A stretch of 64,000 nucleotides of DNA from Chitinophaga silvatica (GCF_003419895.1 NZ_QPMM01000006.1:434001-498000); one strand, 5' to 3'. Positions 16,594 to 26,175 are shown, numbered from the stretch's first letter. Notes: a model not told the origin generated them from the sequence alone. Program-made: numbers and translations.

Positions 16594-18267
16594 TCAACTT
16601 ATATATTTTTTTAATTCCGTTTCCAAATCTTCCAACGTAATTTTATTTGATGCTACCTGATTGTACTCTGCAAGCAGTATTTCGTCTATCTGTCTTATTA
16701 ACTGGTGGTTTCTTCCGGTGTAGCGATTTTGGTTCCTAAGTTCAGTGCCGGAAGACTTTAATTTTGAGATAGTATCCTGGGCAAGCTTATTGATATTCAT
16801 AACCGGAACATCGGCAAATTCATATAACTGAATTTTACGCAATCCGTTCCCCTGGCTTCTCGATTTTTGTAATACTGAGATTCTGGTAAAGCTTGAATTC
16901 AGAATGGCAAGATGTGCATCTGGCTCTTCCTGAATTTGCATAATATAAAAGTTATCTGAGGCATAATATTGTTGTTCATTCAGAATGAAATCAATATTTT
17001 TTCGAAGGTAATAGTTGAAAATGAAGTTACCAGGCTTCTTCAGATTGATCTTATACCAATTCTTACCACTCTTGATCTTATCCTTTACCGCTTTATACTT
17101 ATCTTCTGAATTAGTAATAATATCTTTCACTTCAACCAGATATGATTTTGTTTCCCCAGTGGCTTCCTCATTTATGGACAGTAAGTAATCGGTATGAGAT
17201 TTTGCGCTATATAGTGGAACTTTCGATACATCCTTGATGATAGGCACAGACTCCTCAAAGCGCTTGGTGTCGTGCAGGAAGAAGTCATTAACTCCTGATG
17301 CAATGCCTCGTTGAATAGGCTGATCCGAAATACTTTTGAGCTGCGAAAAAATCCAGGTTTCAAAATCAATACTACTTAATCTCCAACTGTTAAAATTGTA
17401 ATCAGGAAAATCCTTCTCCTGTATTATTGTGGGCGTATACGCGTCAAAATCGTTTATGGATGTAATGCTTTGAAAAGAATCAAAAGCATAGTAGCTAACA
17501 GCCTGACCTTTTCGTTTCTTTTCTTTACAGAATTCTATTATCGTTGCTCCCACTTCTGCATCCTCAAACGCATTATGTTTAAAATGGTATATATTTTTCA
17601 GCGTACCAAGGGTTAGGAAGATATTTTTCAGTTCTTTACCAAAGGAACTGTATAACCAACTATCGTAAATAATAGCCACCATTGTTCCTTTATCCTTGAG
17701 ATGCTGGATCGATTTTATCAGGAAGTATACGTAGAGGTTAGATTGGGTAGGAATCTGTTTTGATAATTCTTCTCCGATATTTTCAGTTGCCAGTTTTTTG
17801 GTATTTACCCCGTTAGAGAGCAACTCTTGTCTGACATACGGAGGATTTTGAATGATATAGTCGAACTTCTGAGATATTGGATAGGTTAGAAAGTTATCTA
17901 ATACCAATTCCCTGTTTTTTTCTTTGTAAAAACTTTCAGTAGCTGGAGTGATCAGATTTTTATCGATTTCTATTCCTATGAGGGAAGGTTGAAACGATAG
18001 ATCGGAAAAGCAGGATAGAAAAGTATTAGGGCCGATGCAAGGATCCAAAACCCCCTGTTTGGGTTTCAGATCTTTTTTAATGATAGAAGCCATTACCTGA
18101 GCAATGGTTTTGGGCGTAAATACCTGGCCTAATTTCTTTTTTCTTTCCTCAGAAGATAGGTTTGCTAACTGCTGCAGCTCCTCTTTTTTGGAATGTATAG
18201 CCATGTTGATCGCTGAAGAAGTTGTTTCCCCTACCTCGTTATATGTACTGTTTTCTGCCCTTCTCAT
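16594..18267 (-). CDS. N6-adenine DNA methyltransferase (Eco57I-type modification subunit)
   Basis: 557 aa. It opens with the LGQVFTPKTIAQVMA helix that precedes the AdoMet domain, motif I LDPCIGPNTFL (residues 74-84), an acidic motif II (IGIEID) and motif IV NPPYVRQ (141-147), all intact. The C-terminal half is a target-recognition region. It is close in size to the stand-alone methylase of the Eco57I system (about 540 aa). It is first gene of the operon and is followed after 1 bp by the nuclease-methylase fusion. It should protect host DNA at the shared target site. Confidence 0.88.
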   Translation of the reverse strand: MRRAENSTYNEVGETTSSAINMAIHSKKEELQQLANLSSEERKKKLGQVFTPKTIAQVMASIIKKDLKPKQGVLDPCIGPNTFLSCFSDLSFQPSLIGIEIDKNLITPATESFYKEKNRELVLDNFLTYPISQKFDYIIQNPPYVRQELLSNGVNTKKLATENIGEELSKQIPTQSNLYVYFLIKSIQHLKDKGTMVAIIYDSWLYSSFGKELKNIFLTLGTLKNIYHFKHNAFEDAEVGATIIEFCKEKKRKGQAVSYYAFDSFQSITSINDFDAYTPTIIQEKDFPDYNFNSWRLSSIDFETWIFSQLKSISDQPIQRGIASGVNDFFLHDTKRFEESVPIIKDVSKVPLYSAKSHTDYLLSINEEATGETKSYLVEVKDIITNSEDKYKAVKDKIKSGKNWYKINLKKPGNFIFNYYLRKNIDFILNEQQYYASDNFYIMQIQEEPDAHLAILNSSFTRISVLQKSRSQGNGLRKIQLYEFADVPVMNINKLAQDTISKLKSSGTELRNQNRYTGRNHQLIRQIDEILLAEYNQVASNKITLEDLETELKKYIS

Positions 18268-18444
18268 GTTTGGTGATCCCTTTAGCTAAAATTATATATT
18301 GGAAATTGACTATGTAAACTTTATTGGTATTTTCCCAAAAAATCATTGATTCATTCAAGTTAAACAAACCTCGTTTATAACACAAATGTAAATTTTTTAG
18401 CGCTTACTAAAAGTAACCCTGTTTAGTTTATTAATTTTGCATTT

Positions 18445-18882
18445 ATGATCCATATAATTAATACTGTAGCAGAGAAAGAGTATATCGCGTTAGTTGAGGT
18501 ATGGGAAGCTTCAGTGAGAGCTACACATCATTTTTTGTCGGAGGCAGATATCCAGTTTTTCAAGCCGCTAATCCTTAATGAATATCTTAAGGCTGTAGAG
18601 CTATTTTGTGTGAAATCGGACAGTGGAGAAATTCTGGGTTTTATTGGAATTGCTGAGAACAAGGTAGAGATGTTGTTCATTGATCCGGTGGTCAGAGGAC
18701 AAGGAATAGGAAAGGCATTACTTCAATATGCGATAAAAGAAAAAGCCATTAATGCTGTTGATGTAAATGAGCAAAACGAACAAGCCGTGGGATTTTATCT
18801 ACACGAGGGTTTTAAGGTAACTGGTCGATCTGCTGTAGATGGAATGGGCAAACCATTTCCTATATTATTTATGGAATTATAA
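18445..18882 (+). CDS. yjaB: YjaB-like GNAT N-acetyltransferase
   Basis: 145 aa. Its C-terminal half is very like Escherichia coli YjaB: MLFIDPVVRGQGIGKALL (acetyl-CoA motif with RGQGIG) followed by VDVNEQNEQAVGFYLHEGF - KVTGRSAVDGMGKPFP, near-identical to the YjaB motif. The N-terminal part (VWEASVRATHHFL) also matches. The biological acceptor of YjaB is not well defined. It is divergent from the restriction operon. A TAATTTTG box (18432-18439) lies only 5 nt before the ATG, so the transcript may be leaderless or nearly so. Confidence 0.88.
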   Translation: MIHIINTVAEKEYIALVEVWEASVRATHHFLSEADIQFFKPLILNEYLKAVELFCVKSDSGEILGFIGIAENKVEMLFIDPVVRGQGIGKALLQYAIKEKAINAVDVNEQNEQAVGFYLHEGFKVTGRSAVDGMGKPFPILFMEL

Positions 18883-18890
18883 AATAATAT

Positions 18891-19415
18891 CTACTCAAAA
18901 AATGCTGGCGAATACCTGACAAGGCCCTTTACATTTTTAAGGCTACCTGGTACCAGTTCAAGTACCATGCAGTTTTCAGCAGGTACGTCAAAAGGAAATC
19001 TTATCCCGAAATTTTCAGCCGGTTGATACCCAAATTTAGGATAGTAGGTTTCATGACCTAATACCACAACAGATTGATAGCCCAGGCTTCTTGCTTTATT
19101 ATGTGCATATTCAATTAGTTGGCCTCCAATTCCCTTGTATTGATGAGTCGGTAATACAGCCACTGGTGCCAATGCAAGGGAAGGAGTTAGTTCTTCATTC
19201 TGCTGAATGTCGATTTCTGTTAATAGGATATATCCTACTATTTCTCCATCCTGCTCTGCGACTATAGATAACTCATTTACAAAGGCCTGCGATTTCCTTA
19301 ATCTTTCGACCAGAAATTGTTCCTTATGATCGCTATGCATTTCATCTCTGAATGCAGCTTCAAGTAAAGTAAATACAATTGGGTAATCTTTGGGCTCTTC
19401 ACGCCTGATGATCAT
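18891..19415 (-). CDS. YhbS-like GNAT N-acetyltransferase
   Basis: 174-aa cytoplasmic acetyltransferase. Visible parts are an N-terminal IIRREEPKDYPIVFTLLEAAF, a core strand VGYILLTEID, the motif A region LAPVAVLPTHQYKGIGGQLIEYA (QYKGIGG binds CoA) and a C-terminal signature LGHETYYPKFGYQPAENFGIRFPFDVP, typical of YhbS-like predicted acetyltransferases. The substrate is unknown. It is convergent with the YjaB-like gene, with stop codons 8 bp apart. Confidence 0.87.
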   Translation of the reverse strand: MIIRREEPKDYPIVFTLLEAAFRDEMHSDHKEQFLVERLRKSQAFVNELSIVAEQDGEIVGYILLTEIDIQQNEELTPSLALAPVAVLPTHQYKGIGGQLIEYAHNKARSLGYQSVVVLGHETYYPKFGYQPAENFGIRFPFDVPAENCMVLELVPGSLKNVKGLVRYSPAFFE

Positions 19416-19570
19416 TGTAATTAATTGTTAATGACTGTATTAAAACTTGATTAAATATACAGCCTTAAAGGATATCGAAAAAATAGATATTCTTTTGTAC
19501 TTTGTAGTAATACCACTATTTGACCTTTTCTGCTGTTCCACTCCATTTTATACTAAATGCACAAATCGAC

Positions 19571-21124
19571 ATGAAATCTTATTGTTTTTCTCTTCTGTTC
19601 TTCATGTTAATATGGCAAGGCAATTTATTGGCACAGGAGAAAGAAGATTCTGTTTATTCCAAAATACTTGGCGAACAACGATACCTGCAAGTATATCTGC
19701 CAGACAATTATAGTAAAGATAAAAAGTACGATGTTGTTTATGCATTGGATGGAGAAATGTTAGGTAGATTTATTCCACCTGTGCTTTCCTTCTCTCAGGA
19801 AAATGAACTTATGCCTCCGGTTATCGTAATTGGTATTAAGAATATTTACTGGTACGATAAAAATGAAAATTCCAGAGACCGGGATCTGCTACCTCAGAAA
19901 GTAGAGGGCTCTCCATTATCGGGAGGGGCTGATAACTTTATTAAGGTCATTAATTCAGAGATCATTCCTTATATCAACGCACATTATGCTACCAGTGGAA
20001 AAAATATCCTGTTTGGGCACTCGTATGGTGGACTGTTTACTGTATATACGTTCCTGAAAAATCCTGATATCTTTGATAGCTTTATAGCTTCAGATCCGGC
20101 ACTGTGGTGGAATGATGGATTTGTTCTCAAGCTGGCAGAACAAAGCTTCCCAAATGTAAGTAGGCTCCATACTCTTTTTGTCGGGGGCCGCGATGGTCAG
20201 ATCTTTGAAGCTTTTGGAATTAAGAAGCTGGAAGACCTGTTAAACAAGCAAACCAGTGAATATTTACGTTGGCAGGTTGTAAAGAACCCTGATGAACATC
20301 ATGGATCAGTAAGGCTAAAAAATATCTATGACGGATTAAAATTTACCTACTTTGGCTATAGCTCGTTTATGCTTGATTTTTTTCCATTGTCAGGAATTAT
20401 AGCACAGAATAAACCTGTTCCCATTTATCTGTATAGTACCTATCTGCAAATGAATCCCGGTATCAGATACACAACAGATGGAGCCGAGCCTACCCCACAC
20501 TCTAAGAAATACGACTATGGGATGTTGATAACTAATCCCGCAATACTTACAATGAAACAATTTTCGAATTATGGTGAAGATAAGGTGATGAAAGGAATTT
20601 TTAAATCAGGAAATATATTTTCGGCAATTGTACCTCCGTCGAAAATAGAGGCTGGTGGCTTTAATTATACCTTTTATAATTACGACACAACTACCTTGAT
20701 TATTGATTCATTAAAACCACTGAGTAAAGGGATTACTGATAACTCGTTTAGTGTATATAGTTATACTGGTAATACTCCATTTGCTTGTAAAGTTGATGGA
20801 TATCTGAAGTGCTTAAATACGGGTTATTATACTTTTTTTATTGATGCCGACTATATTGCCAGATGGTATGTAGATAACCAATTGTTATTAACTATCAATC
20901 AACCTGCCGATAAGCTTAGTAGTAAATCTTATGTTTTGCCTTTAGCCAAGGGATTCCATCATTTTAAACTGGAGTATCTTCATAAAGGTGGAGATAAGAA
21001 TTTGTCTATCACCTATCTGAACCAGGCATTCGGGGATAAATCTACTTTAGCAAAATTACCTATAGGAATACCATTTTCGCTTCAGTATAATAATGTCAGC
21101 TCTCCATCTAAAAAAATGCCCTGA
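19571..21124 (+). CDS. Secreted esterase (esterase D/Fes family) with C-terminal CHB_HEX- and PA14-like domains
   Basis: 517 aa from the ATG at 19571, which opens a Sec signal peptide (MKSYCFSLLFFMLIWQGNLLAQ); an upstream in-frame ATG at 19520 would bury it. Residues about 30-270 form an esterase D-type alpha/beta hydrolase: YALDGEML, FGHSYGGLFTVYTF (nucleophile Ser in GHSYGG), and HHGSVRL (catalytic His candidate). Residues about 290-370 resemble the CHB_HEX C-terminal fold (YTTDGAEPTPHSKKY). Residues about 400-500 look like a PA14-type carbohydrate-binding sandwich (GYYTFFIDADYIARWYVDNQ). This suggests a periplasmic or surface ester hydrolase acting on a glycan or siderophore-like substrate. 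Confidence 0.85.
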   Translation: MKSYCFSLLFFMLIWQGNLLAQEKEDSVYSKILGEQRYLQVYLPDNYSKDKKYDVVYALDGEMLGRFIPPVLSFSQENELMPPVIVIGIKNIYWYDKNENSRDRDLLPQKVEGSPLSGGADNFIKVINSEIIPYINAHYATSGKNILFGHSYGGLFTVYTFLKNPDIFDSFIASDPALWWNDGFVLKLAEQSFPNVSRLHTLFVGGRDGQIFEAFGIKKLEDLLNKQTSEYLRWQVVKNPDEHHGSVRLKNIYDGLKFTYFGYSSFMLDFFPLSGIIAQNKPVPIYLYSTYLQMNPGIRYTTDGAEPTPHSKKYDYGMLITNPAILTMKQFSNYGEDKVMKGIFKSGNIFSAIVPPSKIEAGGFNYTFYNYDTTTLIIDSLKPLSKGITDNSFSVYSYTGNTPFACKVDGYLKCLNTGYYTFFIDADYIARWYVDNQLLLTINQPADKLSSKSYVLPLAKGFHHFKLEYLHKGGDKNLSITYLNQAFGDKSTLAKLPIGIPFSLQYNNVSSPSKKMP

Positions 21125-21575
21125 AATAAGGCCTGCTCGTCAGCGGCGAGAACTGCCAGGGAATTGAGGAGAATATTATTAAGAAGGCTATTGTATACCA
21201 GATTGCTACTGTTTTAAATTTTTCTAAATCGTTGGTTTTTTTCTTTGAAACAGATGATCCTACTGTAATGAGGATAACTGCAGTAAGCATCATGGTAATA
21301 TGTTCGAGTCCAAAGAACCGGATTTCCCGTAATTTGATAGCTTCCTTAAAATGTGTGAGAAAATACCGCACAACTGGGCTAATGACATATAGAATTATAC
21401 CTATCAGCATTTGAAGTTGAGCCACTTCAACGGCTATACGTTGAATCGCAAGATCTTTGTTCCTAAACTGCCTGTTCTTAAACCAACCGATGAATGCATT
21501 GACAATTGCTACAAACAGAGATATAACTACCAGCCAGCGGATAAGCGAATGTATTGCCAATAAGATAGGATACAT
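21108..21575 (-). CDS. Four-helix integral membrane protein
   Basis: 155 aa with four predicted transmembrane helices and conserved-looking residues HSLIRW in helix 1, EVAQLQMLIGIILY in helix 2 and FGLEHITMMLTAVILITVG in helix 3. The His residues could bind haem as in cytochrome b561-type proteins, but this is unproven. The 3' end overlaps the end of the convergent esterase gene by 17 bp. It lies just downstream of an ECF42/YCII pair (sigma gene ends at 21612 upstream on the same strand), so it could be read from that unit. The function is unknown. Confidence 0.75.
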   Translation of the reverse strand: MYPILLAIHSLIRWLVVISLFVAIVNAFIGWFKNRQFRNKDLAIQRIAVEVAQLQMLIGIILYVISPVVRYFLTHFKEAIKLREIRFFGLEHITMMLTAVILITVGSSVSKKKTNDLEKFKTVAIWYTIAFLIIFSSIPWQFSPLTSRPYFRAFF

Positions 21576-21611
21576 CTTAAAAATTATATTGGTATGCCCA
21601 AAGATAATATT

Positions 21612-22835
21612 TTAAGAAAGCTGATCTATTTTTTTGGAGATAACTTGTTGTTCTATTCCTGATTTGGCCAGACGTAGTGCCTTTTCATAATAACTGCGCT
21701 GCAGTGGTTCATTATGATGCAATTCGGCCAGCAGTAGCCAGTAAAAGTGATTATTTTCCATATTAAGTGCCAGTACCTCAGGAAGGGCAGCTGCCTTGCC
21801 TTTAGCCTTATACAATGCATATAGTCGATTCAGCGCAATGGAGTGTGAATAGCTTAGTAGCAGTAGCTGATCATATAACCAAAGGATACTATTCCATTTC
21901 TCAGGAGTATCTTCTTTTTGTATATGCCAGGAAGCAATCCTGGCTTCCAGGTGATAGGTGGTTAGTTCACTGCCTGTAGTTGCAGATCCTAAATATCTTA
22001 TCCCCTGGCGGATCAGTTGTTTATCCCACAAGTCTTCATCCTGTTCCTCATAAAGAATAGCACTGGTATCGCTACTTATACGGGCATCCAATCTCGATGC
22101 ATTGAAACACATCAGTGCTATAAGAGCGTGGGTTTCCGGCAGATTGGTAGGAGCATACTCTGTAAGCATCAATCCTAACCGGAGGGCTTCTATACAAAGC
22201 TCTTTCCGCAGGATTTCATTTTGAGTTTGAGAATAATATCCTTCATTGAATAATAAATATATTATTCGCAAAACTGTTTGTAGTCTGGCTGGTAGAACCG
22301 CCGGATCTGGGAAAGCCAGATCTACTTTTTCTTCTCTTAATTTTTCTTTAGCCCTGTATAATCTTTTGTTAATGGTATCCTTACTGGTAAGAAATGCCTC
22401 GGCTATTTCATCAATTCCAAAACCACAAAGGATACGTAGTGCAAGTCCTATTTGGGATTCACTGGCAATAGCCGGGTTGCAAATGGCAAAAAGCATTTGC
22501 AACTGGCTATCACGTATTTGTTCAGGAGAGAAATCAGGTGTTTGCATTTCTTCTGCTTCCTCTTCGGGTTTAATGGCTGGAAGTACTTTACTATTATAAA
22601 TACTTTGCCTTCTGAATTGGTAAGCTAATTTTTGCCTGGCCACAGCATATAACCAGGCAGTTGGATTATCAGGCATTCCGTTCATTCCCCAATATTCTGC
22701 GGCTGTAAGAAATGTTTCGCTGATAATATCTTCTGCCAGGGTTATATTCTGGAGTCCATATTTCTTACTTATTACAGCAACCATTTTCGCAAATTCCTTT
22801 TGAAAAAGTTGCTTAAGAGATTCGTTATATCCCAT
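21612..22835 (-). CDS. ECF42-type sigma factor (second copy)
   Basis: 407 aa with the same architecture as the sigma factor at 1273-2520: region 2 at about 5-80 (EDIISETFLTA, PTAWLYAVARQKLAYQF), region 4 at about 115-170 with FGIDEIAEAFLTSKDTINKRLYRAKEKL, then the helical DUF6596/TPR-like extension. The two proteins share clear blockwise similarity (TAWLY-VA, LCFNASR / LCYQSSR), so they are paralogues. The YCII/DGPF partner ends 2 bp upstream. Because the promoter-binding helix differs, the two sigma factors probably have separate targets. Confidence 0.9.
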   Translation of the reverse strand: MGYNESLKQLFQKEFAKMVAVISKKYGLQNITLAEDIISETFLTAAEYWGMNGMPDNPTAWLYAVARQKLAYQFRRQSIYNSKVLPAIKPEEEAEEMQTPDFSPEQIRDSQLQMLFAICNPAIASESQIGLALRILCGFGIDEIAEAFLTSKDTINKRLYRAKEKLREEKVDLAFPDPAVLPARLQTVLRIIYLLFNEGYYSQTQNEILRKELCIEALRLGLMLTEYAPTNLPETHALIALMCFNASRLDARISSDTSAILYEEQDEDLWDKQLIRQGIRYLGSATTGSELTTYHLEARIASWHIQKEDTPEKWNSILWLYDQLLLLSYSHSIALNRLYALYKAKGKAAALPEVLALNMENNHFYWLLLAELHHNEPLQRSYYEKALRLAKSGIEQQVISKKIDQLS

Positions 22836-22837
22836 AC

Positions 22838-23179
22838 TTAATATTGAAACAATGGTCTTACTTCTACACTTCCTCCTATATCAAGGATTGGGCATCCGTG
22901 TGCCAGTGTTGTGGCTTCTTCAAGATTTTCGGCTCTAACCAGGAATAATCCACCAAGCCTTTCTTTTATTTCAACAAACGGACCATCTGTTACGATACCC
23001 CCGGGTTTAAGTACTTTCCCAAATGGAGCCAGGCGGGTATTACAAATAAAACGATCCTGTTCTTTCAGATTGCTTACCCAGCTTTCCCATTTTTGGGCTA
23101 GTTTTTCCATTTCTTTGGGCGATAATGCTGTGTTGTCGATTTGCTCTTGCTGTCTGAAGAGTAATGCAAATTCTTCCAT
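22838..23179 (-). CDS. YCII-related (DGPF-domain) protein (second copy)
   Basis: 113-aa soluble protein with an exact DGPF motif (IVTDGPFVEIKERLGGLFLV), the N-terminal EEFALLFRQQE strand and the C-terminal GGSVEVRPLF strand. It is the partner of the sigma factor 2 bp downstream, in the same gene order as the pair at 1273-2870. In ECF42 systems this protein is thought to modulate the sigma factor or respond to the same signal; direct evidence for this copy is lacking. Confidence 0.9.
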   Translation of the reverse strand: MEEFALLFRQQEQIDNTALSPKEMEKLAQKWESWVSNLKEQDRFICNTRLAPFGKVLKPGGIVTDGPFVEIKERLGGLFLVRAENLEEATTLAHGCPILDIGGSVEVRPLFQY

Positions 23180-23230
23180 TCTTAAGGATTTGAGGGTATT
23201 AGAATACTAAATTATAATTAATTGGTGAGC

Positions 23231-23689
23231 TTAGGCATATTGGCCAGGTTGATAATCACCAGCCGGTGTTCTGAATGCAACATTAAGTCTGTTATACCCA
23301 TTGATAGTGATTACAGCACTGGAAAGATGTACCAGTTCTTCAGGTGTAAAATGTTCAGTCGCTGTATTATATACTTCATCAGATACACCGTCCGGCGCCA
23401 GATTTGTAAGTGCTTCAGCCCAGGCTAAAGCAGCTTTCTCTCTGTTGGTATAGACTTTTGCTTCACGCCATGCACCTAATAGGAGCATACGTTGTTCTGT
23501 TTCTCCCATTTCCCTTAAATCTTTCGTATGCATATCCAGGCAAAAACCGCAACCATTGAGCTGTGACACTCTTATATATATAAGATGTAACAATTTTTGA
23601 TCTATTGCTTTACCGGCAACATTACCTAATGTATAAAGCGCTTTTAATACCGGACCACCAATTGCGAAAAAATTTAATCTCTGTTTCAT
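23231..23689 (-). CDS. AhpD-like carboxymuconolactone decarboxylase family protein
   Basis: 152 aa from the ATG at 23689; a longer in-frame start at 23716 lacks support, and MKQRLNFF is the typical family N-terminus. It has the CxxC motif CGFCLDMHTKDL (peroxidase-type redox centre of AhpD/CMD proteins) and a C-terminal helix region (EKAALAWAEALTNLA). Such proteins reduce peroxides or act on quinone-like substrates, often under redox stress. It is upstream of the YCII-sigma pair on the same strand (51-bp gap) and is likely part of the same response, since CMD proteins often accompany ECF sigma genes. Confidence 0.85.
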   Translation of the reverse strand: MKQRLNFFAIGGPVLKALYTLGNVAGKAIDQKLLHLIYIRVSQLNGCGFCLDMHTKDLREMGETEQRMLLLGAWREAKVYTNREKAALAWAEALTNLAPDGVSDEVYNTATEHFTPEELVHLSSAVITINGYNRLNVAFRTPAGDYQPGQYA

Positions 23690-23868
23690 AATCTTAGTTT
23701 TTATGTTTTTATACATTGGAGATGCTCGGATAAAAGAAAATAGGACAGATAGACGAAAAATTTTTTAAAAAAAATAGAAGTTCGATTTAAGTAATTGATT
23801 TTTAATCTCTTTTTTATGGAACTCTGGCAGTCTTTTGTTATATTTAACCTAGCACCAAAAACATCGAT

Positions 23869-26175
23869 ATGCTCATAGTAGTTCTCTCGGGGTTTTTATT
23901 TGCGTTTCTGACGTTACTATCCGGCAAGCTGGTACGAAATAGCCTGTCGTGGTTTCCTGCTTTGTTGCCCCTGGCACTCTTTATTTATTTCATGTCATAT
24001 ATCCCGGTAGTTGCTGCCGGTCCGGTTAGGTTTCATTATCCCTGGGTTACATCTATGGGGGTGGATCTTGATTTTAAGCTGGATGGGTTGGCTATGCTTT
24101 TTAGTTTGCTTATCACCGGTATTGGCACCTGCATCTTTGTATACGCTTCCTATTATTTAAAAGGAAACAAATACCTGGATCGTTTTTTCTGCTATCTGAG
24201 CATTTTTATGGCAGCCATGTTAGGGATGGTACTGGCAGATAATCTGATCATCCTTTTCATCTTCTGGGAACTTACAAGTATAAGTTCCTATTTTCTGATA
24301 GGGTTTAATAATGAAGAGAAAAAGTCGCGCCGTAATGCGTTGATGGCATTAACAATAACAGGGGCGGGTGGGTTTTTATTAATGGCTGGTTTTATCCTTA
24401 TTGGAAGTATTTCGGGTACTTATTCTATAAATAGCTTAATCGCCTCAGGTGGTAGCTTACAGCAACATGCATTATACGGGTGGATGATTTTGTTCATCTT
24501 CGCGGGGGCTTTCACGAAGTCTGCACAATTCCCGTTTCACTTCTGGCTGCCCGGGGCCATGGTAGCTCCTACACCAGTATCGGCCTATCTGCATTCGGCC
24601 ACAATGGTGAAAGCCGGAATTTATTTACTGGCAAGATTTACTCCAATCCTGGGCCATACTACATCCTGGAGTACTACGCTCATTATAGTTGGCGGTATTA
24701 CGATGCTCTACAGTGCTTTTCATTCCTTACAGCGGATAGATTTGAAAGAGATTCTCGCTTACAGCACTATAGCAGCCTTAGGAACCCTGGTGTTTTTACT
24801 GGGTATAGGCACTTCCAATGCTTTACTGGCTGCTGCGGTATTCATACTTGTGCATGCTCTTTATAAAGCTGCTTTGTTTATGGTAGCAGGAATTCTGGAT
24901 CATGAAACCGGCACAAGAAATATCGGGATGTTAAGAGGTCTTAAAAAAGTAATGTGGCCTGTTGCCCTGGCGGGTATGTTGGCCGCTTTTTCCAGTGCTG
25001 GTATTCCTCTTACCTTTGGATTTATTGGAAAGGAACTAATCTATGAGTCAACATTCCATGCTCCATATATCGCAGTTATTCTAACCCTGATTGCTTTATT
25101 TACCAATATATTAATTCTCTATGCCGGCTTCCAGGCAGGTATCAGACCATTCACCGGAAAACTATCGGGGGTACATCAGCATTTGCATATTCCCAGCTTT
25201 CGGCTTTGGCTTCCGCCCTTACTACTGGCATTGCTGGGAGTTGTATTAGGAATATGGCCTTCACTGGTTGACGGGCCACTGATCAGACCAGTGTATACAG
25301 CCTTGGGAGAAACAACCATTTTGTCGCCGTTACTGTTGTGGCACGGCTTTAACTGGGTAGTAGTACTGAGTATAGTTACTATTATTGCAGGCTGCCTGTT
25401 ATATTATTTATTTGTACCATCAAGAAGTTATATTCCACTAACGGATAAGTGGCTGCATTTAAGCCCTGAAGCCCTCACGGTTCGACTAGGCAGAGCATTC
25501 ATACATTTTTCCAACAGGTATACTAATCTGTTCCATAACGGATTTTTACGTTCATACGTCAGCGTGATTATAGTCTTTATTACTTGCCTCCTGGCTATGA
25601 AGTTAATCACAGGTGTGGATGTACATTTCGATATTAAAACGAATATATCTGATATTCGTTCATACGACATTGTGATATTCCTTATAATTATAGCTGCCAT
25701 CTGGAAGAGTATATCTACTTCCTCAAGGATCAACGCTGTTGCCAGTCTTAGTGTAGTGGGTTATTGCATTTGCCTGTTATTTGTAATATACAGTGCCCCC
25801 GATCTGGCAATGACACAGTTTACCATCGATACACTTACGGTTGTATTATTTGTACTGGTCCTTTTCAGGTTACCTCCGTTTTTGAAAATTAATGACAGGC
25901 GGGTGATTCTAAGAGATTCTGTAATAGCTACTGCATTTGGGTTATTAATTGCCATAATAGCATTGGAGGTAATGAATGAACCAACTACTAAGGATATAAG
26001 TAAATTTTACTCAGAGAATGCATATTTATTAGCGAAAGGTAAAAACGTAGTAAATGTAATGCTGGTAGATTTCAGAGGCTTTGATACCCTGGTAGAAATT
26101 ACAGTATTAACCATTGCAGCCCTGGGCGTATATAGCTTAATGAAACTGAGAGTTAGCTCAACCACCAAAGAATAG
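23869..26175 (+). CDS. mrpA: Na+/H+ antiporter subunit MrpA/MnhA
   Basis: 768-aa membrane protein with many transmembrane helices. Residues about 1-500 match the NuoL/MrpA-type proton-translocating core: ADNLIILFIFWELTSISSYFLIGF, SAQFPFHFWLPGAMVAPTPVSAYLHSATMVKAGIYL, DLKEILAYSTIAALG. Residues about 600-768 form the C-terminal MrpB-like extension (SAPDLAMTQFTIDTLTVVLFVLVL). It forms the large subunit of the Mrp complex, which exchanges Na+ for H+ and supports alkali and salt tolerance. It is the first of seven same-strand genes (A-G), with 3 bp to mrpB. Confidence 0.95.
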   Translation: MLIVVLSGFLFAFLTLLSGKLVRNSLSWFPALLPLALFIYFMSYIPVVAAGPVRFHYPWVTSMGVDLDFKLDGLAMLFSLLITGIGTCIFVYASYYLKGNKYLDRFFCYLSIFMAAMLGMVLADNLIILFIFWELTSISSYFLIGFNNEEKKSRRNALMALTITGAGGFLLMAGFILIGSISGTYSINSLIASGGSLQQHALYGWMILFIFAGAFTKSAQFPFHFWLPGAMVAPTPVSAYLHSATMVKAGIYLLARFTPILGHTTSWSTTLIIVGGITMLYSAFHSLQRIDLKEILAYSTIAALGTLVFLLGIGTSNALLAAAVFILVHALYKAALFMVAGILDHETGTRNIGMLRGLKKVMWPVALAGMLAAFSSAGIPLTFGFIGKELIYESTFHAPYIAVILTLIALFTNILILYAGFQAGIRPFTGKLSGVHQHLHIPSFRLWLPPLLLALLGVVLGIWPSLVDGPLIRPVYTALGETTILSPLLLWHGFNWVVVLSIVTIIAGCLLYYLFVPSRSYIPLTDKWLHLSPEALTVRLGRAFIHFSNRYTNLFHNGFLRSYVSVIIVFITCLLAMKLITGVDVHFDIKTNISDIRSYDIVIFLIIIAAIWKSISTSSRINAVASLSVVGYCICLLFVIYSAPDLAMTQFTIDTLTVVLFVLVLFRLPPFLKINDRRVILRDSVIATAFGLLIAIIALEVMNEPTTKDISKFYSENAYLLAKGKNVVNVMLVDFRGFDTLVEITVLTIAALGVYSLMKLRVSSTTKE

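Noticed and set aside
12694..18267. DISARM or BREX defence system
   Set aside because: Only methylases and one nuclease-methylase fusion are present; no helicase, PLD or phosphatase genes of those systems are found nearby.
19520..19570. 17-residue N-terminal extension of the esterase
   Set aside because: It would place a signal peptide inside the protein; the next ATG opens a clean Sec signal.
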